From the NCBI RefSeq assembly GCF_965363235.1, contig NC_134851.1, positions 53,820,833 through 53,884,832 on the forward strand: a DNA stretch of 64,000 bases. The letters are read 5' to 3'. Shown in pieces: positions 1-12,240 of the stretch (its first letter is position 1; each line of letters starts with the position of its first letter). The DNA comes from Mytilus galloprovincialis. Lineage: Eukaryota; Mollusca; Bivalvia; Mytilida; Mytilidae. The notes beneath the pieces are model-generated. The model was not told the origin of the DNA, did not search any database, and worked only from the letters and a program-made list of their open reading frames with translations. The position numbers and the translations under genes are program-made.

Positions 1-1853
1 AAAGGTCCATGTAATCAAACTTGTCTTCTTGCAAAATCTCATTTTGTTGTTTTCTAGCCATCGCCCTAGTAACAACACAAGCTGGATACAATTCAGCATC
101 ATCTTCAGGTGATTTAAAATCCACCACCGGTTCACTGGTAACAATTGGTTCAGCAACCACTTTGTTCCTAGCTAGATCATTTCCTAGCAATAATGTAACA
201 CCCTCAACAGGGAGATTAGGACGAACACCCACAACAACTGGTCCAGTTATCAAATCTGACTTCAGATAAATTCGATGGAGAGGAACATCTATACAACCTA
301 ACTCTACACCTTGTAACAAAATGGAGGCACCAACAGAAGTCTTCTCGGACAAAGGCAACACACCTTCTAACAATAAAGACTGAGAAGCTCCCGTGTCCCG
401 TAAAATCTTAATAGGCTGAAGAGTGGTATCATCAACAATAGAAATAAACCCATCAGACATAAAGGGTTTATATTCCTCCATGTAATCACAAAAACTGGAC
501 TTAAAAGCCTGACTCGCAGGACATTCCAACGTACTGGTAATATAAGGTGTCGTACACGCACTGGACTTCGGCTTATTATCTCGTTCATTCTTCTTCTGGA
601 GTCTAAAACAATCAGCCATCAGGTGACCAATCTTCTTACAATAAGCACAAGTCAGTGACTTCTTCTCAAAAGTATCAAATTTTGGACTAGACATATTATA
701 ACTGGACTGACTCTTATTCTGTGGAACAGGCTTACTATCAGTATGCTCAGTGCTTTGATTTTTGTAATTTCCACTGGAAGTATTAACATTTTGACCCTTG
801 AAACTTCTTTTATGTGAAAGAGTATAATTATCTGAAATTACAGCTGCATCATGTATTGTCCCAACAGTTTTGTCGTCTAAATGTGTTTTTAAGTCTAAAT
901 GAACACATTGTTTGAACTCTTCTAATAACATCAATTGTCTTAGGTTATCAAAATTGTTATCTGTTTTCTTTGAAGTAAGCCATTTATCAAATAGATCTTC
1001 TTTTTCCCGAGCAAATTCCACATAGGTTTGTGAATCAAACTTTTTATAAGATCTAAATTTCTGTCTATATGCTTCTGGTACTAGCTCATAGGCTTTCAAA
1101 ACTTCCTGTTTCACAGTGTCATAATCGGAACTTTTTTCTGATGGAAGTGCGGAGTATATTTCAGCGGCCTTACCCTCAAAAACACTTTGTAGCATTGTAG
1201 TCCAATATGGCTTTGGCCAATTCAAATTACGAGCAATTTTCTCAAACTGTGGAAAATATTTATCAACTGTTTTTTCACAAAATCTGGGAACCAAACGTAT
1301 ATTTTTTGCTGCATCAAAATAATCTGATTTTGATAGGACTTTAGAGTTGCTTTCTTCTTTAATTATTTCAATTTTCAGTTTTTCCATCTCTAGCCTTTCC
1401 CTCATTTCAAGTTCTTTTATTTTCTCCCTCTCCTTCATTTCCAGTTCTTTTAATTTAAATTCATCTTCTTTTTCTTTCTTTTCCATTTCTAACCTTTCCT
1501 TCATTTCCAGTTCTGCTTGTTTTAATTTAAATTCATGTTCTAATTCAAGCTGTTTTAATTTAAAGGCATCTACATTTTCGACCTTAAGTTCAAGAGCCTC
1601 TTCACCTAAAATTTCTGCGTCAACTAATTTGTCTATAACCAAATTTTTTATAATTTGTTTTCTCATAGATACTTTAAAATTTAACTGCAGATGTTTAGCA
1701 AGCAACACTAATTCGTCTTTCTTTAAATTATCAAAACTCTCCAGGTCTGGCGTTTTCAAAAATTTACCGGCATCAAATGCCATTTTGTAGAATTTTGTTG
1801 GCTGGTTATAATAAAAAAATATTGAAAAAATTTTGAATAATATATTTTCAGTC

Positions 1854-1870
1854 TCCCGGACGAGCCCCCA
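1854..1870 (-). other. Primer-binding site matching tRNA-Pro
   Basis: On the minus strand this reads TGGGGGCTCGTCCGGGA, the complement of the 3' end of tRNA-Pro as known from retroviruses that use this primer. It lies 5 nt inside the LTR, where a primer site is expected, and fixes the orientation of the element. Confidence 0.85.
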
Positions 1871-1875
1871 ATTTC

Positions 1876-2479
1876 TGTTACGGCCAGAAATCGCCTTTAA
1901 ATTGTAGCCAACAAAAGACACAAATCAATTATAAAAATTAACAAGATTTATTATACAAATGTTTACAAAAGGTATTACACAAATATTACTGTTAACTTAA
2001 CTGTCAAAATATGAGTCCAATCTGTTATCTTTATCTGTACCCGGAAATCTTTCGGAATCCAATTTGAATATTACGTTCACTACTAATGTCACAATCCAGT
2101 ATGATGTTGTTTGTAGAATAAAAGTGTCAATCCAAATGCTGTGAATACTAATGTCTATCAATGTCTATGTCCAAGTTTAATTATGAGAGTTTAACTTTAG
2201 TGTCTGTATATATAGTGTTGTCATGGAAAATTCTAGAACACTCTATAATGGAACATTGTGGAAAATCCTGGAAAGTTACAACGGAAGTTTCTGGAATAAC
2301 GTAGAAGTTTAAATTACGCATCTTTTATAAGGATCATTCTAGAAAGTTCCAATCATTCTGTGATTGTTCCAGTGATTCCTAAACTGCACAGTTATAAGAT
2401 TATTTGGTAAACAACTATCAGGCCATACAACACAAATTAGGCCAACATAAATAAACATAATAATTACAATATCATAACA
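1876..2479 (-). repeat. 5' LTR of the Gypsy-like element
   Basis: This is a 604-bp segment that on the minus strand begins TGTTATGATATTG and ends GGCCGTAACA, the TG...CA form of an LTR. It directly precedes the primer-binding site with a 5-nt spacer. The partner LTR is outside the window, so LTR divergence and target duplication cannot be read here. Confidence 0.75.
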
Positions 2480-2760
2480 CCTTCAATATATGTACACACA
2501 GCCAGCAAAGGGAAAACTTCCTAGCATTCAAAGTGTAGGAGACGTTATCTGGAAACGGTCCTCTTATGCAAGTAAATACTGTAAATACTCCAAAAAATGT
2601 CAACTATCTGCATAAAGAGCAAGTATTTATAGAAATCAAAGCTCCAACCACATACACACCTTCAATATATGTACAAACAGACAGCAAAGTGAACACTTCC
2701 TAGGGTTTAAACTGTAGGAGGATTTAAGCTGAATATCTATATACCCATAATGGGACAAAC
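2480..2760 (+). repeat. Imperfect direct repeat, about 180-bp period
   Basis: The text caccttcaatatatgtac and the following 60-70 nt (cagcaaag, acttcctag, ctgtaggag) occurs at about 2478-2550 and again at about 2658-2735. The LTR element ends at the start of the first copy, so it appears to have landed in or beside this repeat. After the second copy a purine-rich stretch (ggacaaacggacgaaagg, about 2754-2800) looks like a decayed simple repeat. Confidence 0.55.
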
Positions 2761-2799
2761 GGACGAAAGGAAGGACAGATGGATTGACGAGCGGACAGG

Positions 2800-4881
2800 G
2801 GTTACAAGGGCATAAAAAGACAGATTACAAATGAAAATGTAGTTAAATTCATTGATAAACACTACTATTCTTTTTTGTTTTCTTTTTGTAATGGATGTAT
2901 AAATGGTACAATGTTTGTTTTGAAATTTTTTGTTGTCAATGCTTTTCAACTTAACACTTGAATTGTCTTTCTGACCGTTTTAATTTGAGCGCCACTAATG
3001 TAGACGAGCAACTTGTCTTCCTATTATTTAATAAATAGGGTATCGTTGGTGAGTTTACGTTCTTGAATATACATTGTAATTCCATAGACATAATGTTGTC
3101 ACCGTGTTATAATACAACATTAGGGATTCTGCTTAGTTTGTGGTATGCTCATTTACATTTTCACGAAAGATAACAATGACCATTAGTCTTGACGTTTTGA
3201 ACATTTTTCATCTTGGTTGTCGCAGACAACCAAGTGTTATGAGAACACATATTTAGTGAGCTATACAATGCCCCAATTTGACAACATGTAAAACAATTCA
3301 AACGAGAAAACCAAAGAGATTTATGTACAAAAAATAACGTAAAAAACAAAAATGATAGACAACAACTGTATAAACAGTTTAACAGTTTAAAGAATTCAGA
3401 TTTTTTTCTCCTATTTCAACTCTGTTTTATACGAACAAAGTCATTTGTTTCATTTTTACATTCTGTTCTCAACTTCCGACATCGATAACATTGTCAGATC
3501 TTCAAGAAATTTTATGAAACGTGAACAAAAGCTTTTTCATCATCAACATTCATTATCCGCAGCCAAATCTTGAAAATATCTTTAGCTATTTATTTTGTGT
3601 TCGACTGATAAAAGGGCATACTTTTGATACATGCTATTTAGACACAGTCTGTGAATAAAGATTTTCAACGTTAAGAACTTTTTAAACCTCCACAGTATTA
3701 TATAAATTTTTACAACACCATAAAGTAGTGGTATCTGTTTTTTTTATGATTTTGGTATGATATCTGAAAAGGTTGATATTTCCTTTTCCAAAATTTACTG
3801 AAATTTGTGTATTTTATATATAACGTCATCAGACATAGTCCCTTTTTCATGACGTCTAAATAAGAACTTTGCAATAAATCAAGAATATCTGACGTTATAA
3901 TTATAATTTCGACCAATCATTTTCCGAGAACAGTTATTTCACTAATGAGGAGAACATTGTTTTTTTATAATCGGTTTGGAACTGTGAATAAAAGTGAATA
4001 ACAGCTTCTTTTTTTCATTTAGAGATGATGTCTGATTCAAAATTTTTTAAATATTTTTTATTAAGTCCCTTTTCCGTATGTTTATGATAACAGGACTTAT
4101 GTTTTGTTGCAGTTATTATTAAGTTATAGTCTGGGATTAAGTTTATTATAAGTTTAATAGTTACCTTTCAAACATTATTTTATAAACCTTTTTCTTAGGT
4201 CAACTTTGTGATTAAGAGAATATGTCTGCAGCAAAATTTTATTAAAATAATCTTTTATCTTTTTAAAATTTTGCAAAAAACAATGAACTTAAAATTTTAC
4301 GTTTTACATCCAACCTTCATTTTGATAGAATTAACCTAAAAAGAGCATCTGCATAATTTTGTTTTTTAATTTCATATTTTACTCATAAATTGACGAATTT
4401 GTTTGGCACTTAATATAACACTTTTAAAATGACAGCTGCATTCGCAGGCAAGATACGTGGTTCTTCAAAACTCTTCAACTTATTGCTTTTAAGTTGACCA
4501 GGTACTAAGTATAATTGATTTGAAGAGGTGTGCTAATGATAGTGGTAAATATTCTACAAAGTGACAATATCAACGATCACACATCGATGATCGATAGTTT
4601 CAGAATGATATGTAAATATGTAAGTGACAGAAATCAATGAAAAGTTGATGAGTTAAGACGTGAATCAAGATGTCGCCATCTAAAACGAAAAAATAAGAAA
4701 ATCTTGATCAAATACGAGCACTTCTTTTGATGATAACTTTTGAAGAAGAAATTTACAGCAATTGTCCAGGGATGTTGTTAATCTGATTTTTCTGTGAATG
4801 CAAAAATAAGTGGTATATTTTCACAAAATTTCAGGGAATTCAAAACTGCAATAACTTAGCCTGTATTAACTCGCAACAGCC
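2800..4881. other. Non-coding DNA upstream of the GPCR
   Basis: This AT-rich stretch has many T- and A-runs and only short chance ORFs. I see no recognisable gene or repeat. The last few hundred bases probably hold the 5' UTR or promoter of the GPCR, but I see no clear TATA element or start site. Confidence 0.5.
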
Positions 4882-5185
4882 ATGGGGATTGAGAATATTA
4901 CATATGTCGAAGAATCTTACTATAATGTATCTGCTGTAATGCCGGAACCACCACTGTATATTGTAATTGTCGCAAGTATTATGTATGGACTTACATTTTT
5001 TCTTGGACTATTCGGTAACTTAAATGTGATAGTTATCGTCTACAAATACAAAACAATGCGATCGCGGATGAATTATTTTCTTGTGAACTTGAGCATAACT
5101 GATTTTTTTGTTTTGTTGGTGTGTATTCCATCTGCAGCTGTTGATCTTTTTGCTAAGGAAGTCTGGTATTTTGGAGAAACAATGT
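4882..5185 (+). CDS. GPCR coding exon 1 (N-terminus to start of TM3)
   Basis: It starts at an ATG in good context (cagccATGG). It encodes the glycosylated N-terminus, TM1, TM2 and the first extracellular loop, and ends at the donor T|GTAAGT in phase 1. Reading past the donor gives only a short Lys-rich tail before a stop, which supports splicing here. A 5' non-coding exon could lie further upstream. Confidence 0.88.
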
Positions 5186-8100
5186 GTAAGTATATAAAAA
5201 AAATCAAATAAGTTAAGATCTCTTAATACCATTAACTGTACCAAATCTGTCTGCACCAGATACTCTGTAATTATTTTCCGTAATTTAAAAAAAAAGTCTT
5301 AATAGATTTGTTTAACGATAGTTTAGATCACAGTTTGTTGAATAATACGTTGACATACGAAACAAGAGAATAAATTATCAATACATCTATGTCACAACCT
5401 GCTTTAACCCTACTCTTGTTTTTGTTAATTGTAAATAGCTTGCAGAAGTGAACTTATTTTAAAACGCATTTATCCCGACACTATTATTTTCTGCGGAAAT
5501 ATTGCACAATTATTTGTATTTGCTTCCGTCTGTTATTTAAATACACTTTTGGAGACCGCAATCTGAGAAGAAAAAGGTGATGGGCGTTCAAAAAAAGAAC
5601 ACGAGATATCATACATCATTTTTTATATGGGAAAATGCCTGTATCAATTCAGGAATATGACAGTTGTATTCAATTCATTTCGTGTGTTTGAGCTTTTGAT
5701 TTTGACATGTGTTAAAGAACTTTTCCTCGGAGTTCGGTATTTTTGCAATTTTATCTTTCACTTCTAACTTAGTTTAAAGCTAATGATGTAAGTACCTTGG
5801 TCTCACAGTCCTACCCTTTAGTTAGAACTGAACTCACCATAGATAACATAATTAAATCTGTATTTGTCAGACGCGCATTTCGTCTACAAAAGGCTCTCCA
5901 GTGACACTTGAAAAAAATATTAAATGTACGAGGTTGAGGAACATTGAGGACCTAAAATTTTGAAAAATGAATTTCTTTTAATTTATTCTATTGCAAAATT
6001 CAAAATTTATTGAATTTCTTTGAATTATTTTGTTTTGTAGTCTTCTTGTATTTTTTTTTGTTTCACTCAGAAGGTCAAAATCAGAAAGGATATTAACACA
6101 TTTTGTCTTTAAAATTAAGCAAGTAGTGTTTATACTTCGTACCAATCTTGTGATTTAAGGCATTTCAATCTATTTCAAAAGCGTGTTCTTATGATGCGAT
6201 ATTACTTCAACTGTTCAGGGTCAGTGTGGATGAGCACTTGTAAATATATTAAATCTGTAACCTGTATATGTGCATGTCCCTATAGTCAGGAGCTTATTAT
6301 TATTGTGTTACAGCTGCTTGATGTCTATCATATTTGTTTCTCTTTCATTGTTTAATGATTTAAGCTGTTGATTTTTAAATTTGAAATGTTGAATATTTTG
6401 CTTTTTCGAGGCCCTTTGAACCTCACTATAGGTTGAAGTTCTACATACTGTTTAGGGCATGTATGTGACCTATAGTTGCTTAAATCTATATCAGTTGAAC
6501 TTAATTTAGAGGATATTGTTCGTCATTAAATGAGTTGCAATCTGGTCTTCTAGTTTTAGTTTTAGTTTGTTACCCGGATTTGTTTTCTCTCAATCGATTT
6601 ATCACTTTCGTACAGCGGTATACTACTATTGCCTTTATTTAGACTATATCTGTGATTTTTTTAAATATGTTAAGCATGACTTAAACATTTCCATATCAGT
6701 ACTTGTATTGTCTTACACAACATTTAATGTTCCTGTCAATCGAGAAAATATATAGAATTGATCTTTCCTATAAACTGTTAAGAAGCTAATATTATATAAG
6801 TACTGTTCATACTAACTTCCTCTTCAGATAATTAGCTTTAGCTTCATTATCTATTATTTCGACTATTAACATTGATCAGTAATACGTCATTATATATGGT
6901 CATCCAACATATCCTTTGTTTCGAGTTCAATTAGTCTCTGATGTTAAAAATAACTATCAATTAATGAGTAAGCATAGCATTATGATTACTTATATGTAAC
7001 TGCTCATTAGTGAGAACTTATCCAACAAATGCATACGTTGTTCTTGTCATTTGAATTATAAACCTTTTTGTTTAATAGCTTATCTATTTAAGGGATGACT
7101 ATTGAATTGCCTATGAAGAAATAATATTAAAAATTTGGTGCACACTGCATAACTGGTTATTTCAAAGTGTGCACCATATTTTCAAAGTTATTTCGAATAG
7201 GCAGAAAAATATTACAGTCATCTTTATAATCTAATTCTAAATTCTATCTTGAGCGATAGTAAATCATGAAAAAACGTTCATGACGTCAAGGTCACGTCAC
7301 ATGACAAAATTATGTTAATGAGCTGATAGACAAAAAAGTGTCAACCAATCAGAAGACGCGTTACATTCAAAATCAAATTATTAGAATAAAAAGAACAAAC
7401 AAATGGACGTTTTTAACGATCTTGACTGGCTATACAGCCATTGCACGGTCGGCTATAAAAAGAACAAATTAGTGGGGTGGATGATAAAGAAGTTTACATT
7501 TGGTTGATCACTTTCAGAAAACGTTGAATTACATCACCAGAATCTTACAATAATTATGATAAACAATAACCAAAGGATTGTGGGGTATACATTATTGAGA
7601 CAGTGTATTCATATAATGGTTAGCTGCGGAACCGTAACTCTAATGTTAATGTTAAATGCTATTTCATGTCTGCTAATGAAGATTCGCCATAGAAATCAAA
7701 GCTGTGTCCTTGACTGTAATCATCGCCATAAACTATGAATATCTGTTCTAAAGACCTAACATTCTGATCAGTATCAAATGATGTTTGTTATTTCCCTCCT
7801 GGTTTGTTCATTTGTTTCAGTCATAAATTTAAATGCATCTTCTTATAAAGCAATAACAGGTACAGTCGCAGATATAATGCCCGTAGTTACTGCAAGCATG
7901 CTCAACCTGATGATATGATATGATATCATATCATCCTATTATCTAAACAGCAGTTTCTGCTTAGCACATTACTCTTTAAATTATTTTCTTTTTATGTAAA
8001 TTAACGGAGGTCCTGAAGAAATTAATACGCATTAGACGGCACACCAAGTTTAAGCGTCACTCAGTTGATAATTGATCTTTTTGGTAATCACCAAAGACAT

Positions 8101-11100
8101 ACTATGTAAATCTACTTGATCAAATTATAAATATATTCCTTAAAACTAATCATACTTAACAAACAAGAACAGAACCCAGTCCTCTAAGGGATGAGAAAAA
8201 AACTACTAAAAAGAACTATCAGTCAGTTTAGGTGGTTAGAATGTGAACAACGTAATTGAATATTGTCACTATATTAACTTTCGTACACCCGAGGACATTC
8301 TTTAATTATCTTTTGACTGCTATGTTTATGGATATTGATGCTGACACCTATTTGAGATATCAGCTGTTAATTTAAAATAATTATCATAATTTAATTCATC
8401 CCACAACAAGTAAACGATAAAATATGTTTTGCTGAAACCATCATAGACATTTAGGAGAGGTATGAGAGGTAGGGGAGGTTTATGTGACGTTCACGGTTAG
8501 ACGACGCGTTAGCTGTTAAAATACCTCACTTTAATGAATTACTGATTTTTTCTTAATTCTCGTCCCCCTTCTATCATAAAAGATCGGGAATGAATCAAAA
8601 AGTATTCTATTGAAATCTCTTAATTGATCAATTGATAATAGTGTTAGTCAATCAAAATAGTGCATTTCTTAAAACAATGTTCTTAATAGAAAGTATCAAT
8701 GACCCTTATCATGAGATTAAATTTACCATTAAATTATATTGATATGAATAAATAAAGGCAATAGTAGTATACCGCTGTTCAAAACTCGTAAATCCATGGA
8801 CAAAAAAAAAAACAAATCGGGGTAGCAAACTAAAACTGAGGGAAACGCATTAAATATAAGAGGAGAACAACGATACAACATTAAAATGTAACACACACAG
8901 AAACGGACTAAGCATTAGACAAAATCCGATGAGAATAACAAATATAACATCAAAACCAAATACATGAATTTGGGATAGAAAAGTACCGTGACACGTCTGA
9001 TAGTAATGTGAATTCACACTCAAATATAAGAGAAAACAAACGATACAACGGAAACACAACGTTAAAATGTAAAACAAACAGAAACGAACTATAATATAAC
9101 AATGGCCATATTCCTGACTTGGTACAGGACATCTTTAAAGAAAAAATGGTGGGTTGAACCTGGTTTTGTGGCATGCCAAACCTTGCACTTTAATGGCAAT
9201 GTTAAATATAACATTAAAATGACAACATAATATTACAGGACTACAATACAAACAAATAGGAGAACATATTAGACCAAAGAAACACTTGAACAATAGCTAA
9301 CAAAAGGCATCAGGTTTAAAATTCAATACGCCAGGAACGCGCCTCGTCCACACAAGACTCACCAGTGACGTCATTTAGACTATAGGAAAACAGGAGTCAT
9401 CAAATCCTTACTCAAAATCAATAATGGAAAGTAACGTTCTTTAATTCTGATAAGTGTTCATTTGTAAAATAACAATTGTATATCTAAATATACGTCTGCA
9501 AAAAAAGTACTTTTAATGTTGATCTGAAACAGTTCTTTTAAGAGACTGAACAATAAATTTTATTTTTTTGAGTCAATTTTCAGACTTTTCCAATGTGGAT
9601 AGTTTAATTCAGTTCAGACATTTCGCTTGCAGTCAATTTTTAGTCTATGACCAGAGTGTTGAGTAGTTGTTATTCACTTCTACACATTTATAACATACCG
9701 ATTTGTCTTATTACTAGTAATACCGATTTTGATAATATATATTTACCTTATCTGATGAGTTCATTCAAAATTTAAGTTCATAAAAATATTTCACAATTCG
9801 AAAGCCTTTATTCGTGATGTAGACAATTTTGTTATTTGATCTAGTGTTGATAATTTATTCTAGTAAGATTATAGATACTTGTAAAATAAATACTCGACGT
9901 GAAGGGGGTGGGTTACATGTATACTATTATTCATTATGTACAGTAAAGTGATTTTGAAGCCTCCGTATGCTATTTCATGTCTGCTAATGAAGATTCGCCA
10001 TAGAAATCAAAGCTGTGTCCTTGACTGTAATCATCGCCATAAACTAAGAATATCTGTTCTAAAGACCTCACATTCTGATCAATATCAAATGATGTTTGTT
10101 ATTTCCTCCTGGTTTGTTCATTTGTTTCAGTCATAAATTTAAATGTATCTTCTTATAAAGCAATAACAGGTACAGTCACAGATATAAGGTATACGTTAAT
10201 AAGAAAACAACAAAACAGACATTTAAAGGACAACATTAAACTTCAAAGAAAAACCTTTTTAAGATTTGACAGGTTGTTTTAGTGATGTGGTTACAATATA
10301 AGAAATTGATCGGAACAGAATTTTTACATGATCCTTCGAATAATTTGCAGGAAAAATAAGATGCAAAGTAATAATCGATTACATATTTCTTTATTATATT
10401 TTTCAGGCAAGATCGTTCCATTTCTGGAGCAGGTGACAACACTTTCCTGTGTTCTGACCATTCTAGCAATTACTTTGGATCGCTACAAAGGAATTTGCTA
10501 TCCACTGAAATATGACAAAGGACGACTGCATAACATTGGTGCACAGTTACTGATTATTTGGGCAGTATCAATATTTGTGTGCATACCAGTGATATTCATC
10601 CCTGTTTTCCGAGATTCAAACTTCCACGATGGAACACCAATCCAAGTTTGTCGAATGCCAATCAATCATATGTGGCAGTTAGTCTATTTTATCTTGATTT
10701 TTGCTGTGTTTTTCTGTTTCATGTTTATCATGCTTCTATTTTTCTACGGTAAAATCTGCAAGGCTTTAGGAGAACGCAAGAAGTTCATCAATCTATCTGC
10801 AGATAGATATGCCAAAAAAATTCTAAAAGAAAGGCGACAAATGGTTAAACTGATGCTAGCGGTTGTAGTCATGTTCTTTATTTGTCTCCTTCCGCAGAGG
10901 GCTGTTAGTTTGTGGCTGATATTTGCAGACAAATCAAACATTATGTCATTACAGCTGGAAGGCTATCTACTTTTAAAAACATTTCCTAGAGTGTTAGTAT
11001 ATATGAATAGTGCGATTAATCCGATCATATATAACTTTATTTCTACAAAATTCAGAAACGCATTTTTAAATATACTGTGTATCAAACATAAAATGTATGC

Positions 11101-11191
11101 TCTAACAGATGTTTCGATGATGAGAAGGAAAAGTTGTTATACTGATATAACAGAACTAACAGGCAATGCAAAATTGAAGAACAATCGTTAG
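4882..11191 (+). CDS. Class A (rhodopsin-like) peptide GPCR, ETHR/TRHR/GHSR-like; gene span
   Basis: Two coding exons (4882-5185 and 10407-11191) join through a Cys codon (T|GC) to give 362 residues. The N-terminus has two N-glycosylation sequons (NIT, NVS). Seven hydrophobic segments follow, with GN in TM1, NLSITDF in TM2, a TM3 Cys (ETMCK), LDRY at the end of TM3, FICLLPQR in TM6, and NSAINPIIYN (NPxxY) in TM7. The C-tail is short and rich in Ser, Thr, Arg and Lys. The TM3 run CKIVPFLEQVTTLSCVLTIL and the TM6 LLPxRxxxLW pattern resemble ecdysis-triggering-hormone and TRH/ghrelin-type receptors from memory. The ligand is not known. It should act at the plasma membrane through G proteins. No frame break is seen. 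Confidence 0.9.
5855..5940 (+). repeat. Short repeat fragment with the GCGCATTTCG motif
   Basis: The motif gacgcgcatttcgtctac followed by ctctccagtgac recurs in variant form near 9340-9375, 60303 and 60590. I take it as a fragment of a dispersed bivalve repeat. Its class is not clear. Confidence 0.4.
6545..6645 (-). repeat. Inverted partner of the 8752 repeat
   Basis: The sequence from about 6555 (gtttgttacccggatttg) through cagcggtatactactattgcc is the reverse complement of the repeat start at 8752-8835 (ggcaatagtagtataccgctg ... ggggtagcaaac). The two are opposed copies inside the same intron. Confidence 0.65.
7108..7204. repeat. 97-nt imperfect palindrome with perfect 11-bp inner stem
   Basis: The inner arms TGGTGCACACT (7136-7146) and AGTGTGCACCA (7166-7176) are perfect complements with a 19-nt loop. 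The outer arms tgcctatgaagaaataa and ttatttcgaataggca also pair. It looks like a small palindromic MITE. About 70 bp downstream lies a CRE-like tgacgtca site (about 7281). Confidence 0.6.
7658..7877 (+). repeat. 220-bp direct repeat, copy 1 (GPCR intron)
   Basis: This segment, from tgctatttcatgtctgc to cagatata, recurs at 9968-10187 with about six differences (about 97% identity by eye). It has no long ORF. Confidence 0.9.
7915..7934. repeat. 20-bp perfect palindrome
   Basis: The sequence ATGATATGATATCATATCAT is its own reverse complement. It lies just after copy 1 of the 220-bp repeat. Confidence 0.7.
8752..9375 (+). repeat. Dispersed bivalve repeat, about 620 bp
   Basis: It starts aaaggcaatagtagtatacc and ends near the motif caagactcaccagtgacg. 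Inside, the text caaatataagag...aacgatacaac...aaaatgtaa...cagaaacg occurs twice (about 8855-8910 and 9022-9090), so the element has an internal duplication. I recognise the general text as a common mussel repeat from memory. It has no coding capacity. Confidence 0.6.
9968..10187 (+). repeat. 220-bp direct repeat, copy 2 (GPCR intron)
   Basis: Second copy of 7658-7877. It ends about 220 bp before the acceptor of GPCR exon 2. Confidence 0.9.
10407..11191 (+). CDS. GPCR coding exon 2 (TM3 to C-terminus)
   Basis: The acceptor is tttttcag|GC. It carries TM3 to TM7, the DRY motif, the NPxxY motif and the cytoplasmic tail, and ends TAG at 11189-11191. The open frame extends a little upstream of the acceptor, but that part has no receptor similarity. 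Confidence 0.92.
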
Positions 11192-11199
11192 AGGTAGCG

Positions 11200-12100
11200 T
11201 TGTTTGTTGTTTATTTAGTTGACTCATTTTTCAAATTTCTAGACAGAGTGCTTAAGGAAGATTTATTATATCGAATTGAAACGCGCAACAACAACTGACA
11301 CAACAAATAATGTAATGTTGTCGTAAACATTACGTAGAGGAAACTTTATTGTGTTTTATGGGTTCTGAATTTTTTTAAATGCAAATTTAAAAGATTATGG
11401 TAACAGCAAAATTTGTATTTTCAGCACATTTAGAATCAGCATAAGTAATGTATGACTAATTGATACAGTAGTCTACCATTTGGTGAATGTTGTACCAGCA
11501 AATCTTCAAATGTTTGTTTGTTTACGTTTGTAATTAAATATTTTAAAATTATATTGTCTCCGTCGTTTATATTCTTTTCTGTTTACCATGTTCCAAGAAC
11601 CAGAACATCTACATCTTTTCATCGACAGGATGCCCTAACACAAAAAGACAACTTGTAGAAAAAATATTATATCCAGACTAAAAAGTCGGTAATATGAAAA
11701 AAATATTCACTACACCAAATACAGTCTGCATATTGCTTATACATGTAGTAACGTAAAACACAACTGTGTCCCATAAACCATAACGCGAACATTTGAAACA
11801 TGAAAATGCCGGAGCTCAAGTCAAGCCGAACCTGACAGGCAGACATAAACACCTTACACTCATTTTACACATAATACAGTTAACTTTGAATAATGGTTTT
11901 GGAACCTGAGAATCAGACCTTGTTATGAAAACTAAGCATTAACAATTAAAGCCTGTATCCACAATGCAACACAATAAGAAATAAAGGCACCAAGGAAAAA
12001 GAAGTGTGAACAAACAGGATGGGAATGGTATTTTTTGGTAAAACGCAATCGATAAAAGAAATAAGAACGCTTATCTTGAATGCATGAAGTTTAATACATA
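11200..12100. other. GPCR 3' UTR and non-coding DNA
   Basis: This AT-rich stretch has no convincing ORF. The first about 350 bp is probably 3' UTR. I see nothing further that I can name. Confidence 0.5.
11533..11538 (+). terminator. Possible poly(A) signal of the GPCR
   Basis: ATTAAA lies about 340 bp after the GPCR stop codon. It is the best hexamer I see near the gene end, but no canonical AATAAA supports it. Confidence 0.35.
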
Positions 12101-12103
12101 GAG

Positions 12104-12237
12104 ATTAATACATGGCCTTTTCCATATCAGCCTGGGTATCATCCCGAGACCCCCATATCAGCCCGAGACGGAGTCGAGGTGCTGATATGGGTCGAGGGAT
12201 GATACCCAGGCTGATATGGAAAAGGCCATGTATTAAT
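12104..12237. repeat. Near-perfect long hairpin, arms about 57-59 bp
   Basis: The left arm 12104-12162 (attaatacatggcctttt ... ccatatcagc) pairs with the right arm 12181-12237 (gctgatatgg ... aaaaggccatgtattaat). Only a few bases mismatch, and the loop is 18 nt. A related gatatgggttatcagcccggg text recurs near 12658-12682. Confidence 0.9.
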
Positions 12238-12240
12238 CGC

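Larger units (their letters stand above)
1..2479 (-). mobile_element. Ty3/Gypsy-like LTR retroelement, 5' part (fossil)
   Basis: Reading on the minus strand, the order is LTR (2479-1876), primer-binding site (1870-1854), and a Gag-protease coding region beginning near 1783 and running off the left window edge. The Gag part has a long charged, Glu/Lys/Leu-rich coiled-coil N-terminus, a capsid-like middle, and a CCHC zinc knuckle (C-x2-C-x4-H-x4-C, CAYCKKIGHLMADC, near 605-650). A retropepsin active site, DTGAS, lies near 380-400. This order fits Ty3/Gypsy elements of animals. Reverse transcriptase, integrase and the second LTR are outside the window, so I cannot say whether the whole element is intact or how old it is. 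The visible part looks fairly well preserved. Confidence 0.85.

Noticed and set aside
1347-1790. 147-codon Ser/Phe-rich plus-strand ORF
   Set aside because: It is the antisense of the charged Gag N-terminus on the minus strand.
8850-9174. Two overlapping minus-strand ORFs
   Set aside because: They fall in a dispersed repeat, and similar text occurs in several frames.
4882-11191. GPCR as the receptor for the CCK-type peptide encoded 48 kb away
   Set aside because: TM3 and TM6 motifs do not resemble CCK/sulfakinin receptors, so a ligand-receptor pair in one locus is not supported.
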